From Bacillus renqingensis (GTDB lineage Bacteria; Bacillota; Bacilli; Bacillales; Cytobacillaceae), in NCBI RefSeq assembly GCF_016464375.1, contig NZ_JADDIU010000010.1, positions 62,001 to 126,000 of the forward strand: a stretch of DNA of 64,000 nt, given 5' to 3'. Positions 9,692-18,499 of the stretch are shown in pieces. The notes under the pieces were generated by a model. It saw nothing but the letters and a program-made list of their open reading frames with translations, ran no database searches and was not told the DNA's origin. Each line of letters begins with the position of its first letter. Position 1 is the stretch's first letter. A program made the position numbers and the translations under genes.

Positions 9692-11089
9692 ATGAAGTCA
9701 AAGACATTTCGAACATGGATTAGACATCTTCAGGATGAAGGGCGTTTAGCAATCATTGATAAGAATGTGGGTTTAAAGTATGAAGTTGCTGCTATTGCAA
9801 AAAAGCTAGATGGAAACAAGGCTGCTTTTTTCACGAATGTTGAAGGCTATGATATTCCCGTTATATCAGGAATATGTTCAACACGTGAGGACTTTGCCGA
9901 AGCTTTGGAGACGGATCAATATAGTGTTATAGAAAAATTCACTCGAGCCGTAGCGGCTCCAGAAGCGTGTCTATTAGTTAGTAAAGAGAACGCACCTGTT
10001 AAAGAAAATATTATATCAGCGAATATAGATTTAATGAAGATGTTTCCAATTCCAGTTCACCATGAGAAAGATTCAGGTAATTATATTACTGCTGGATTGT
10101 TTATTGTTCGGGATCCGGTTACTCGAAAGCAGAATGTTTCCATTCATCGTCTTCAGATTTCAGGGGGAGATAAATTAGGGGCTTTAATTTTACCGCGCCA
10201 TACTTTTCATTTGTATAAGCAGGCAGAAGAGGCGGGAAGATCATTGGAATGTGCAATAGCTATAGGTGTGGATCCAGTTACTTTACTGGCATCACAAGCC
10301 AGTACACCGTTTGGGGTAGATGAACTTGAAATTTCAAGTGCTCTTCGAGGGGAACCTTTAGAATTGGTTCGTTGTGAAACCGTTGATATTGATGTTCCGG
10401 CTTACGCTGAAATTGTATTAGAGGGTAAAATTCTCCCACATGTACGGGAGCCGGAAGGACCCTTCGGGGAATTCCCAAAGTATTATGGACCACGCAGTGA
10501 CAAGGAGGTCATTAAAATTACGGCGGTAACTCACCGAAATAATCCAATTTTTTATACGATTGTGCCTGCAGGATATGAACATCTTTTACTTGGTGGGATA
10601 CCACGTGAAGCAAGCCTTTTTCAAAGTATCCGACAGACCGTGCCTTCAGTAAAGGCGGTGCATATGAGTCCTGGTGGTACATGTCGTTATCATGCGATCG
10701 TTTCGATAAAAAAACGAAATGAAGGAGAAGCAAAAAATGCAATCCTAGCTGCTCTTGCTAACAGTTTTGATATTAAGCATGTTGTTATTACTGATGAAGA
10801 AGTAGATATATTTAATATGGAAGAAGTGGAATGGGCAATTGCAACCCGCTTCCAAGCAGATAGAGATTTAGTCTTAATTCATGATGCCCAAAGCTCTAAG
10901 CTTGATCCTTCTAGTCGTGATGGGGTGGGCTCAAAGATGGGCTTTGACTGTACCGTACCATTAAACAGTGAACCTATGCAGTACTTGCGTGTTCAAATAC
11001 CTGGTTATAGTGAATGTAATTTAGATGATTATGTTAATCCTAATAAATCTGTTCCATCCGTACATCTTGAAAAAAGTAAAGATTTGTAA
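9692..11089 (+). CDS. UbiD-family decarboxylase (HmfF-like candidate)
   Basis: This 465-residue protein matches UbiD decarboxylases in length and motifs: the NVSIHRLQISGGDKLG segment, the prFMN/metal region, and the catalytic REPEGPFGEFPKYYG block that supplies the E-R-E residues. It needs prenylated FMN, which the UbiX gene at 3398 would supply. The cluster has the other HMF-pathway parts, so 2,5-furandicarboxylate to 2-furoate (HmfF) is the best-fitting reaction. Vanillate or 4-hydroxybenzoate decarboxylation by a BsdC-like enzyme is the main alternative, but the small BsdD subunit is not visible. A TAGGAGG ribosome binding site precedes the ATG. Confidence 0.93.
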   Translation: MKSKTFRTWIRHLQDEGRLAIIDKNVGLKYEVAAIAKKLDGNKAAFFTNVEGYDIPVISGICSTREDFAEALETDQYSVIEKFTRAVAAPEACLLVSKENAPVKENIISANIDLMKMFPIPVHHEKDSGNYITAGLFIVRDPVTRKQNVSIHRLQISGGDKLGALILPRHTFHLYKQAEEAGRSLECAIAIGVDPVTLLASQASTPFGVDELEISSALRGEPLELVRCETVDIDVPAYAEIVLEGKILPHVREPEGPFGEFPKYYGPRSDKEVIKITAVTHRNNPIFYTIVPAGYEHLLLGGIPREASLFQSIRQTVPSVKAVHMSPGGTCRYHAIVSIKKRNEGEAKNAILAALANSFDIKHVVITDEEVDIFNMEEVEWAIATRFQADRDLVLIHDAQSSKLDPSSRDGVGSKMGFDCTVPLNSEPMQYLRVQIPGYSECNLDDYVNPNKSVPSVHLEKSKDL

Positions 11090-11135
11090 CTGTGTAATTC
11101 AAAAAAATGTTTGAAATAATAAGGGGAGGGAATGT

Positions 11136-12392
11136 ATGAAGTACCCAGTTGGAAAAAGTTTGAAATTACTTCCAGAGCATTTGAATGTTAACACAATTAG
11201 TGCAGGGACTCTTGCAGCTATTTTTGGCTGTACTGGTCCTGCATTAATCATAATTGGTGGAGCAACAGATGCAGGATTGTCAGTTGAACAAATGATATCC
11301 TGGTTGTTTGCAGTTTACTTTTTTGGAAGCTTGATTGGAATTTATTTATCTTTAAGGTATCGTCAACCAATTGTAGGAGCCTGGTCCATACCAGGTGCTG
11401 TCTTAGTTGCGGGGGCATTACAGCACTATTCTCTCAGTGAAATTTCCGGTGCCTATTTTGTATCGGGAGTTCTTGTATTTATCTTAGGTATTTCTGGACT
11501 AATAGGAAAGGCCATGAAATGGATTCCGGTACCAATAGTAATGGCGATGATTGTAGGTGCCATGATTCGATTTGGAACAGGTATGATTACATCTCTTCAA
11601 GGTGCCCCAATAATTGCGGGTGCAGCAATTGTCGTTTACTTACTTTCTTCCCGTTTTATCAAAAAGGTACCACCAATATTAGTATCCTTTTTAGTTGCAG
11701 GTGTGCTAGCATCTGTAATGGGAGAATTTCAATCGACCAGCATGGAAGTAGGATTTACTCTGCCGCAAATATTGATGCCGACCTTCAGTATTGATTCAAT
11801 TATTTCTGTTGCTATACCGCTGACTCTGTTGGTAATAGGAGCAGAGAATGCTCAAGCAATTGGCGTTTTGATGGCGGAGGACTATAAACCGCCAGTCAAT
11901 ACTATGACAATTTGGAGTGGCATTGGCGGAATGGTCACTGCGTTTTTTGGTGGACATAATGCCAATATTGCAGGTCCAATGACGGCCATTTGTGCTTCAA
12001 AAGAATCTGGAGACAATAAGGAAGGACGTTTCGCGTCCGTTATAGTTAATTCAGTGTTATTTGGAGGCTTTGGCTTAATTGCGGGGATAGCAGTTCCATT
12101 TGTCACTGCCTTACCAGGTACCTTGATTTCAACAGTTGCAGGGCTGGCCATGATCGGTGTTCTAGTAAGCTCCCTGCAAGCATCCTTTACCGAAAGAAAG
12201 TTCCAAGTTGGTGCTTTTTTTTCATTAATTATTGCGATGTCAGGAGTAAGCTTTTTTGCTATAAGTTCTCCTTTTTGGGCACTTATTGGTGGAGTAGTAG
12301 TATCATTGATTATTGAGAAAGCAGATTTTGATTCCTTTAAATCTGAAATAAATGCTAATGAAGTAACAGAGAAAATTGAAAGTGTTGTTTAA
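11136..12392 (+). CDS. benE: BenE-family aromatic acid/H+ symporter
   Basis: This 418-residue hydrophobic protein fits the BenE family: the first core helix contains GCTGPALIIIGGA, followed by SWLFAVYFFGS, a YRQPIVGAWSIPGA segment and a central FFGGHNANIAGPMTAI helix pair. BenE proteins import benzoate-like acids. It follows UbiD by 46 bases with a GGGGAGGG ribosome binding site, and is the last recognisable gene of the cluster. It is the third carrier in the cluster after the MFS and SSS genes. 2-Furoate or 2,5-furandicarboxylate could be the substrate; that is inference. Confidence 0.9.
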   Translation: MKYPVGKSLKLLPEHLNVNTISAGTLAAIFGCTGPALIIIGGATDAGLSVEQMISWLFAVYFFGSLIGIYLSLRYRQPIVGAWSIPGAVLVAGALQHYSLSEISGAYFVSGVLVFILGISGLIGKAMKWIPVPIVMAMIVGAMIRFGTGMITSLQGAPIIAGAAIVVYLLSSRFIKKVPPILVSFLVAGVLASVMGEFQSTSMEVGFTLPQILMPTFSIDSIISVAIPLTLLVIGAENAQAIGVLMAEDYKPPVNTMTIWSGIGGMVTAFFGGHNANIAGPMTAICASKESGDNKEGRFASVIVNSVLFGGFGLIAGIAVPFVTALPGTLISTVAGLAMIGVLVSSLQASFTERKFQVGAFFSLIIAMSGVSFFAISSPFWALIGGVVVSLIIEKADFDSFKSEINANEVTEKIESVV

Positions 12393-12502
12393 TTGGAAAG
12401 TAGGAACCCTTGGATGACGATTCCCATACTCCCTGTTCCAAAATTCATCAATTGAAAGTCGAATTCTAAGCGAACGCATTTGTTGGACTTGATATTGTAT
12501 AA

Positions 12503-12664
12503 GTCGGAGTAGCAACAGGTTTTTCACCAGCTATAACCAATTCTTTTACAATTGGTATTGCACAAAGTATTGTGGAAATTCCGATGCTCTTTGGAATCGT
12601 ATCTCGAATTATCGCCTTTATATGCTTTATGACTCTCTATTTTCTTCGTCATGCGATATGCTAG
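12503..12664 (+). pseudogene. Remnant of a YfcC/AbgT-type ion transporter
   Basis: The gap after benE (12393-12831) holds no intact gene. One frame at 12503-12664 translates to a hydrophobic stretch containing VATGFSPAITNSFTIGIAQ and then IPMLFGIVSRI, ending at a TAG. It resembles the conserved C-terminal part of YfcC-type C4-dicarboxylate/arginine-ornithine carriers, whose family pattern includes NPFTVGVAQG. A stop at 12500 interrupts the frame upstream, and the piece FVGLDIV just before it would fit the same family. There is no start or ribosome binding site, so this is a decayed C-terminal fragment. The assignment is by eye. Confidence 0.55.
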
Positions 12665-12831
12665 ATAGGTAAAAGCAATCAGAAAAATTGTATTATAAAA
12701 GATATAAAGTTTTCGTTTCTTATAGGTATTAACAAACTGATATCACAACCAAATTTTTAACCAGCATAAAAAACACCTTAGTATTGTTTGTTCTTAACTA
12801 TCCCCTACCACAGCTTTAGGAGGTATCTTAA

Positions 12832-13626
12832 TTGAAAGTAGCGATTGCGCAATTAGCCACAAGTGTTGATAAAAATTCTAATTTGGAAAAGGCACAGCAC
12901 TACATAGCGAAAGCAAAAAGTCAAGGTGCAGATTTTGTGATTTTGCCCGAGTTTTATATGGCGCTGGCAACCCCAAAGTCTGGGGTCCTACCGGTTGATG
13001 TAGCGGAGCCGCTTGATGGTCCGTTTATTTCGGCACTAAGGAAGGCTGCCCGTGAGAACGAAATCTATGTTGTTTGTGGAATGTATGAATCAAAGCCGGA
13101 TGATCGGAAACGCGCCTATAACACAACTGTGTTTATTGATCGCTCAGGGAGGCTAATCCATTCGTATCGAAAAACGCACCTATATGATGCCTTTAGTTAT
13201 CAGGAGTCTGATACGATTATTCCGGGTGAAAATCCATACAAAGCAGTAGAAACAGAGTTTGGAAAAATAGGTTTAATGGTATGCTATGAACTTAGATTCC
13301 CGGAAATTGCAAGACAATTTGCCCTTCAAGAGGCAGGTATCTTGTTTGTCCCTGCCGGATGGGTAGCAGGACCTATGAAAGAGGAACACTGGCAGACGCT
13401 TATTCGTGCAAGAGCAATCGAAAATACGATGTTCGTCATTGGGGCGAATCTCGTTGGCGACATCTTTACCGGACGTAGTCTGATGGTTGATCCGATGGGG
13501 GTTATTCTTGCAAGCGCTGGTGAAGAAGAAACACTAATTACGGCCGAAGTGGACTTAGATCGCATTCGCCGGGTCCGTGAAAAACTTCCTAGTGTACGCG
13601 ACCGCAGGCCTGAATTGTATGTTTAA
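12832..13626 (+). CDS. Carbon-nitrogen hydrolase (nitrilase superfamily amidase)
   Basis: This 264-residue protein has the complete nitrilase-superfamily triad: Glu in VILPEFYMA, Lys in YRKTHLYD and Cys in MVCYELRFPE. Its length and simple domain structure match the omega-amidase/deaminated-glutathione-amidase (NIT) branch, which hydrolyses small omega-amides. The TTG start is supported by TAGGAGGT eight bases upstream. It stands alone: a transporter remnant lies upstream and a convergent Nudix gene downstream. The exact amide is unknown; a role in clearing dicarboxylate monoamides is the family-based guess. Confidence 0.9.
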   Translation: MKVAIAQLATSVDKNSNLEKAQHYIAKAKSQGADFVILPEFYMALATPKSGVLPVDVAEPLDGPFISALRKAARENEIYVVCGMYESKPDDRKRAYNTTVFIDRSGRLIHSYRKTHLYDAFSYQESDTIIPGENPYKAVETEFGKIGLMVCYELRFPEIARQFALQEAGILFVPAGWVAGPMKEEHWQTLIRARAIENTMFVIGANLVGDIFTGRSLMVDPMGVILASAGEEETLITAEVDLDRIRRVREKLPSVRDRRPELYV

Positions 13627-13847
13627 GAGATAGAGAAGATGGAAACATCTTTATACTCTTGGCTTTTTAGGCTCGCGTATGTCGTTTTTTAGCGAATCTA
13701 TAGCATGAGAGTAATCTAGACAAATTTCCTTGTTCCGTTTTTTACAATGATCAAGTTTGGCAAGAAAGTCTAGGCGGTGATGGGTGTGGACTTTTAACTT
13801 CGTTTGCAATAGCCTCTTTGAGTCTAATGAAAAAGCCTATCCCGCTG

Positions 13848-14378
13848 TTATTCATCAGTCATAAATTTGTATCTTAAAACCGCTGCTAGTCCTGCTCCAT
13901 GTTTAAATTCACCTATTTTAATCAACGTCTTTAATTCTCCCATGGTCAGTTTATGTAATTCAATTTGCTCACTGTTTTCTAATTTTTGCTCGGCAGGAAC
14001 TAGACCAGCCGCCGCAAATAAGAATATTTCTTCAGTTGTTGAACCAGGGGATGGATAGAAACTGCCTAAATCAAGCCAATGCTCAGCTGTATAGCCTGTT
14101 TCTTCCTCGAGTTCTTTTTTCGCTGTATCTAGTGGGGACTGATCAGGATTGTCAATCATTCCAGCGGGTAATTCCCATTGCCAGCTTTTTAATGCGTGGC
14201 GGTATTGCTTTAAACAGATCACTTTTGCGTCCGCAGTTATTGGGAGAATACACACCCCTTTGGCAAAATCTAAATAGGAAAAGGTCTTTTCTTTCCCGTC
14301 AGGAAGAATCACCTGATCAATTATCACCCCAAAGCGATCGACCTTCTCCTTTTGCGAAGAACGAATATTCCAATCCAA
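13848..14378 (-). CDS. Nudix hydrolase (ADP-ribose pyrophosphatase-like)
   Basis: This protein of about 176 residues has the NudF-like ELPAGMID entry and a Nudix helix ending KKELEEETGY, where the usual Arg is Lys and one residue is inserted in the loop before it; the catalytic Glu pair is kept. Such enzymes cleave ADP-ribose or related nucleoside diphosphate sugars. The longest frame begins at GTG 14387, but AAGAGGTG then overlaps the start. A TTG three codons on (14376-14378) has correct spacing, and a decayed paralogue at 61047-61127 has ATG at exactly this codon, so the shorter start is preferred. The gene converges on the nitrilase gene. Confidence 0.85.
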   Translation of the reverse strand: MDWNIRSSQKEKVDRFGVIIDQVILPDGKEKTFSYLDFAKGVCILPITADAKVICLKQYRHALKSWQWELPAGMIDNPDQSPLDTAKKELEEETGYTAEHWLDLGSFYPSPGSTTEEIFLFAAAGLVPAEQKLENSEQIELHKLTMGELKTLIKIGEFKHGAGLAAVLRYKFMTDE

Positions 14379-14731
14379 TGGATTCACCTCTTACATGTAG
14401 TATATGTACATTGTACTTGATTCATTGGATAGAATGATAACCTTTGACACTCTTTTTCAATGATTAGATTAAATTTAATAGAATGCTTAGATGTTGAAAA
14501 AGAGGGAAATGGATAGGATTCTGTAGGTTTTTAAAAATAGAATTATTTTCTGGGGAATAATGTCCTTTTCTCTGGAAATGTTTAAAGGATGAATCGACAA
14601 AAACTTTATTGTTAAATTTTATAGCGAAAGTCATAAAACCGAATAAAAAGTAGATTGGCAAGGTAAATAAGCTACTAGTACAATGCGGAAAGACGTAATC
14701 ATAATGCTTTATAATAAATTGAATTAGTTGG

Positions 14732-14764
14732 ACACCGTATGTGTGGAAGTCGCACATACGGTGT
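14732..14764. repeat. Perfect 12-bp inverted repeat in a 470-bp gene-free stretch
   Basis: The region between the Nudix start and the diguanylate cyclase stop (14388-14855) holds no convincing gene. It contains a perfect inverted repeat, ACACCGTATGTG at 14732-14743 and its complement at 14753-14764, with a 9-base loop. No T run follows on either strand, so it is not an ordinary terminator. It could be an RNA hairpin, a protein-binding site or the end of a lost element. Confidence 0.6.
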
Positions 14765-14855
14765 GATAGGGGAAACTGTATCATTTGGAAATTAGTTGAT
14801 AATGGTAAAAGAAGGAAACGATTTCCATTGTTTGGTCTATCGGTAATGTGTAATA

Positions 14856-16319
14856 CTATCCCCTTTTTTCTCCTTTTTTATGTTCGACCTTATTTTTATA
14901 CATCGCTTGGTCGGCGGTTTCCAGTAATTCCTCCAGCGTGACCGGGGTACCGGGTTTATAAGGACAGCACCCATGACTGGCCGAGATTTGATACGGCTTT
15001 TGGCGGGCATCATTCATAGCTTGAAAGGCTAATTGAATCTTTTTCCAAATGAGCTCCACATCTTCCATTTGCTTTCCGAAGAAAATAACGATAAATTCAT
15101 CTCCGCCGAGGCGAAAGAGAACATCATCGTCATCAATACGATTTGCGATTACTTCGCAGCATGACTTAATCAAGTCATCTCCAACAGCATGGTCAAAGCG
15201 ATCATTTACCACTTTTAGATTGTTAATATCAATATAGCAAAGGACGAATTCCTCTCCATTCAAGCCTTGCCGTAATTGCCACTGCAGCAGTTCGATGCCG
15301 CTTCGTCTATTCCTGACGCCGGTCAGCATATCAATCGACGCATGCTTTAACAGCTCTGCTTCCTTTTTTTTCAAATCAGTAATATCGGTCGTCCCTATTA
15401 ACAGGCAGGGGCTGTTTAAGTACTCGACCCATTCGAAATTTAGCAGCGCCCATTTTTTTAGCCGGGGAGTGATTTGCTGTTCGGTAACATAGTTTTTCAG
15501 GCTCTGCTGCGCTTGCAGTCTGTTTAAAACTTCCTCTTTTTCAGCGGGATTGCGGAAAGGAAAACTGGCATCGACAGCATCTGTCTTTGTCAGCTGGTAG
15601 TATTTCATGGCTTGCTGATTCATCAGTAAAATTTCATTGCCGTCAAGTTTTATCAAAATCAGCGGCTGCGGGTTAAAATTAAATAATTGCCGGAAACTCT
15701 CTTCTTGTAGCCTTAATTTCTGCTTGTTGGCAAAATCATTTTTACGGAAGGTATAAAAAGCAAGGGCAATTGTAAAAGAAATTACTGCTATTCCCGTTGA
15801 ATTTATCAGTTTGATTAAAAAAGAATAGCTGTCCGGTTCCATCGCAAATAAACCGGCCGCAAAAAATAGATGTATCCCAAGATAGAAGAATAATAAATTT
15901 GTAGGCTGGACAGGGAGGACGACAGCGACAGCAAATAAAATAATGATATAAGCGTATATATTTCCAGTATATAATTGACTGTTGATGGATGAGACAGCGC
16001 CAATCAACAAATAGAGTAAGATGTAGCAATTAATGACTGTGCCTTTTTGCAGTCTAATTTTATTGTGATAGAGCAGTAAAAAAATCACCGAAATGACTAG
16101 CCCTAACAGATGGACACCGGCCAACACGAATTTATAGGTCGGATGGTTCAGCTTATTTAGTAGAAAAAAATCAACGATATAAAAGCAAGGATAGGTGATA
16201 ACCAACATGATGGAGACAAGCTTCAATCTCCCAAATAAAACATGATTATTTTCGTAAATAAAGTCATCATTCGAACTGAAATTTTTAGAAAAATGTGCCG
16301 TAAACGTTCCCAAGCTCAA
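14856..16319 (-). CDS. Membrane-bound diguanylate cyclase (PAS-GGDEF)
   Basis: This 487-residue protein has about six N-terminal membrane segments (roughly residues 30-200), a PAS-like domain beginning RQLFNFNPQPLILIK, and a C-terminal GGDEF domain starting DMLTGVRNRRSG. The active site reads RLGGDEF, so it should make cyclic di-GMP from GTP. No RxxD inhibitory site stands at the usual five residues before GGDEF: the sequence there is IDDDDVLFRL, with Asp where Arg is expected. The TTG start follows AAAGGATGA. No ligand can be named. Promoter and partners are not evident; 557 bases without a recognised gene lie upstream. Confidence 0.9.
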   Translation of the reverse strand: MSLGTFTAHFSKNFSSNDDFIYENNHVLFGRLKLVSIMLVITYPCFYIVDFFLLNKLNHPTYKFVLAGVHLLGLVISVIFLLLYHNKIRLQKGTVINCYILLYLLIGAVSSINSQLYTGNIYAYIIILFAVAVVLPVQPTNLLFFYLGIHLFFAAGLFAMEPDSYSFLIKLINSTGIAVISFTIALAFYTFRKNDFANKQKLRLQEESFRQLFNFNPQPLILIKLDGNEILLMNQQAMKYYQLTKTDAVDASFPFRNPAEKEEVLNRLQAQQSLKNYVTEQQITPRLKKWALLNFEWVEYLNSPCLLIGTTDITDLKKKEAELLKHASIDMLTGVRNRRSGIELLQWQLRQGLNGEEFVLCYIDINNLKVVNDRFDHAVGDDLIKSCCEVIANRIDDDDVLFRLGGDEFIVIFFGKQMEDVELIWKKIQLAFQAMNDARQKPYQISASHGCCPYKPGTPVTLEELLETADQAMYKNKVEHKKGEKRG

Positions 16320-16877
16320 TCATCCTTTTACCCTAGTTATTTACTGTATTTTAACATACAAAATCCTGGTGGTATTATGAGATCTTTTTTATTTGGATAA
16401 TATTAAATAGACAAGTTCACTATCAAGGGTATCAAGTGGAAATCACAATTGGATAGGTGCCGTTTGTAGATGGGGGAGGTACTAGGCCAATTCTTTCAAA
16501 GAACGCCTGCAGCAATGTTATCTCTATTTTTAACGAAAGTATCTATTGGAAAAGTGGAAAAGTCGCCGACTATGAGTCAACTTTAATTTCATAAACGGTC
16601 AGATGGAGAAACTACCATGGAAATAAGCCGGTTTCCGCTGCAAAATAAAGCGACTTTGAGAATCTTTACAGTATTCAAAAACAAGCGGGTACGATTCAAT
16701 AATCGCTGTCAGAAACGTTGGCAATAGCATACCGCCATTAAGTAAGTCTCTCCTTTAACAGCCATTGAGGGAGCCCATGAAGGCAGAAAGCAGGCAACTT
16801 CAAAATTCGCATTTTTGCTCTAGTCCCAACAAGGAAATACTTTATAATGTATAGAAATATTCGATTATTTTTATTAT
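16320..16877. other. Gene-free stretch, nothing recognised
   Basis: About 560 bases separate the diguanylate cyclase start from the stop of the Yellow-family gene, both on the minus strand. No open frame with a plausible start and ribosome binding site was found on either strand, and no clear hairpin with a T run. The composition is unremarkable and there are many stops in all frames. It may be a decayed gene, but no family pattern could be recognised. Confidence 0.4.
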
Positions 16878-17972
16878 TTAAAAGGCAGGAGCAGGTAATT
16901 CACCGATTTTCAAACGCAGTAAACTATAAGGCTTTTGTCTTAGGTCTTTTCCATAATGAAATCTTGCCTGCCGATGTAATTGGTTTACAATGAAATATAA
17001 GTATTGATCTGTACCAATCGAAAAAGTATCCGGCCATAAAATTCTTGGATCATGTGCAATGGTTTCCATTTTGCCATTCGGCAATATCTTTCGGATACTG
17101 TTGTTTTCATAATCTCCAGCATAAACGGTTCCTTTTGCATCGGTGATCATTCCATCAGACGCACCTTTTTCTCCCCAATATTCCACATGGTAAAATAAAT
17201 CTATATCCGGTATCGTTCTATCTCGCAGGGCTTCTGTTGAGATCGAGAACAGATGACGGCTAGTTAGTGGACAAAAAAATAATTTCTTTCCATCGGGAGA
17301 AATCGCTATACCATCAACCGCCGTTCTATAGTGAGAAGTCCGGCCATCTTTACTTCGATTCATCAAAAGGACACCTTCTACTTTCGGTAAAAAATAGGGA
17401 TCGGGTGAAGTTGATTTTGCCCCATTTAACCGTCTAAACGCACCTCCACTTTCTAAATCTACAACGATAATAGCTCCTGGTCCTTTTGAGGAAGAATCTG
17501 TTATATAGGCATAACCTGCTTTTCCAACACGAAAATCAAAACGGACATCGTTCAGATAAGTTGTTGGTAGGACAACATCTTCTGTAAAGGTATACACTTT
17601 TCTTATTGCATTGGTTTTTAAATCAACAGCGACTAATTTTGCTCCCCCTTTAATCGGTTCAGAAAAATTTGGTGCTGCTGTGTCCAATACCCAAAGTGTC
17701 CCCATTCCATCAGCCACTACACTTTGGACACTGATGAAAGACATTGTGATATTCCCCGGGTTAACCAAATTGGTTTCTAAACTCGGGTAAGGGAACAATT
17801 TACCATCAACCATTTCCGCCACCGTAAATTTAACGTCGTCTCCCCATTTGGGAAAGCAAATGAAAATACGCCCGGTTTCTGATACACTAACACCTGTAGG
17901 CATAGCCCCATAAAATCGATAAACTAGTTCCAAATGACCGAAATATTCTTCAATAGGAAGCGTAGGTTTCAT
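16878..17972 (-). CDS. Major royal jelly protein/Yellow-family beta-propeller (SMP-30-like)
   Basis: This 364-residue protein fits the MRJP/Yellow family (PF03022), often annotated L-dopachrome tautomerase-related, with motifs such as MPTGVSVSETGRIFICFPKWG, LWVLDTAAP, YLNDVRFD, YITDSSSKGPGAIIVVDL and DGIAISPDGKKLFFCPL. These strand-turn repeats form a six-bladed propeller. No signal peptide is visible, so it is probably cytoplasmic. The ATG is preceded by GAGGAGG. In bacteria the family is scattered, with proposed lactonase-like or small-molecule binding roles; no specific substrate is known here. Flanking gene-free stretches on both sides leave it without an operon partner. Confidence 0.85.
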   Translation of the reverse strand: MKPTLPIEEYFGHLELVYRFYGAMPTGVSVSETGRIFICFPKWGDDVKFTVAEMVDGKLFPYPSLETNLVNPGNITMSFISVQSVVADGMGTLWVLDTAAPNFSEPIKGGAKLVAVDLKTNAIRKVYTFTEDVVLPTTYLNDVRFDFRVGKAGYAYITDSSSKGPGAIIVVDLESGGAFRRLNGAKSTSPDPYFLPKVEGVLLMNRSKDGRTSHYRTAVDGIAISPDGKKLFFCPLTSRHLFSISTEALRDRTIPDIDLFYHVEYWGEKGASDGMITDAKGTVYAGDYENNSIRKILPNGKMETIAHDPRILWPDTFSIGTDQYLYFIVNQLHRQARFHYGKDLRQKPYSLLRLKIGELPAPAF

Positions 17973-18499
17973 AATATCCTCCTCAACAACTTCAAACGAT
18001 ATATCACTTATATTATGGTTACGGTTTCTTTAAGTGCATGGTTCTTTTCTGTCTGTATTTTTTTTAAAAAGGATGGACTCGGAAGAGATCAGTCAAGGTA
18101 AATTTGATTTTTAATACAATCAATTTACAATTTCTCATGCCTCACCTCTGCATCGAGACCAATGTTCGCGGGTCTAAGCTATCTAGAAGGAAAATAACAA
18201 GGGTCCTACAGAAAACGCAAAAGCCTGGTGCAACGAATTTTAGGTTGATTGGTTTAATTGAAAGTATTTTTTGTTAAATAGGTATTTAGCAGAGCAGTTT
18301 ACATACTACTATTACCAATTAGTTTAGGGATTCTTCCTAATAGTCGATACAATATTTTCCCTATGGATAGATCTTTTTGACGGTTGCTTCATAGAACGTT
18401 TTTCTGCTAATCCGTGCGAGTCGAAGGGAGTTAGGTGAATAAAATTGTTAATTAGCAAATTAGTCTTAAAAAAGGTGGTAGAAAGCAAGTTTCATCTTA
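17973..18499. other. Gene-free stretch between minus-strand genes
   Basis: These 527 bases contain the upstream region of the Yellow-family gene and the downstream region of brnQ. I see no open frame of useful length, no RNA gene and no strong hairpin with a T run. Confidence 0.4.

Noticed and set aside
12303..12527. Open frame of 74 codons on the minus strand after benE
   Set aside because: It overlaps the end of benE in antisense and has no ribosome binding site or family pattern.
14464..14784. Open frame of 106 codons on the minus strand between Nudix and diguanylate cyclase genes
   Set aside because: It has no ribosome binding site, an odd aromatic-rich composition, no family likeness, and covers the palindrome at 14732.
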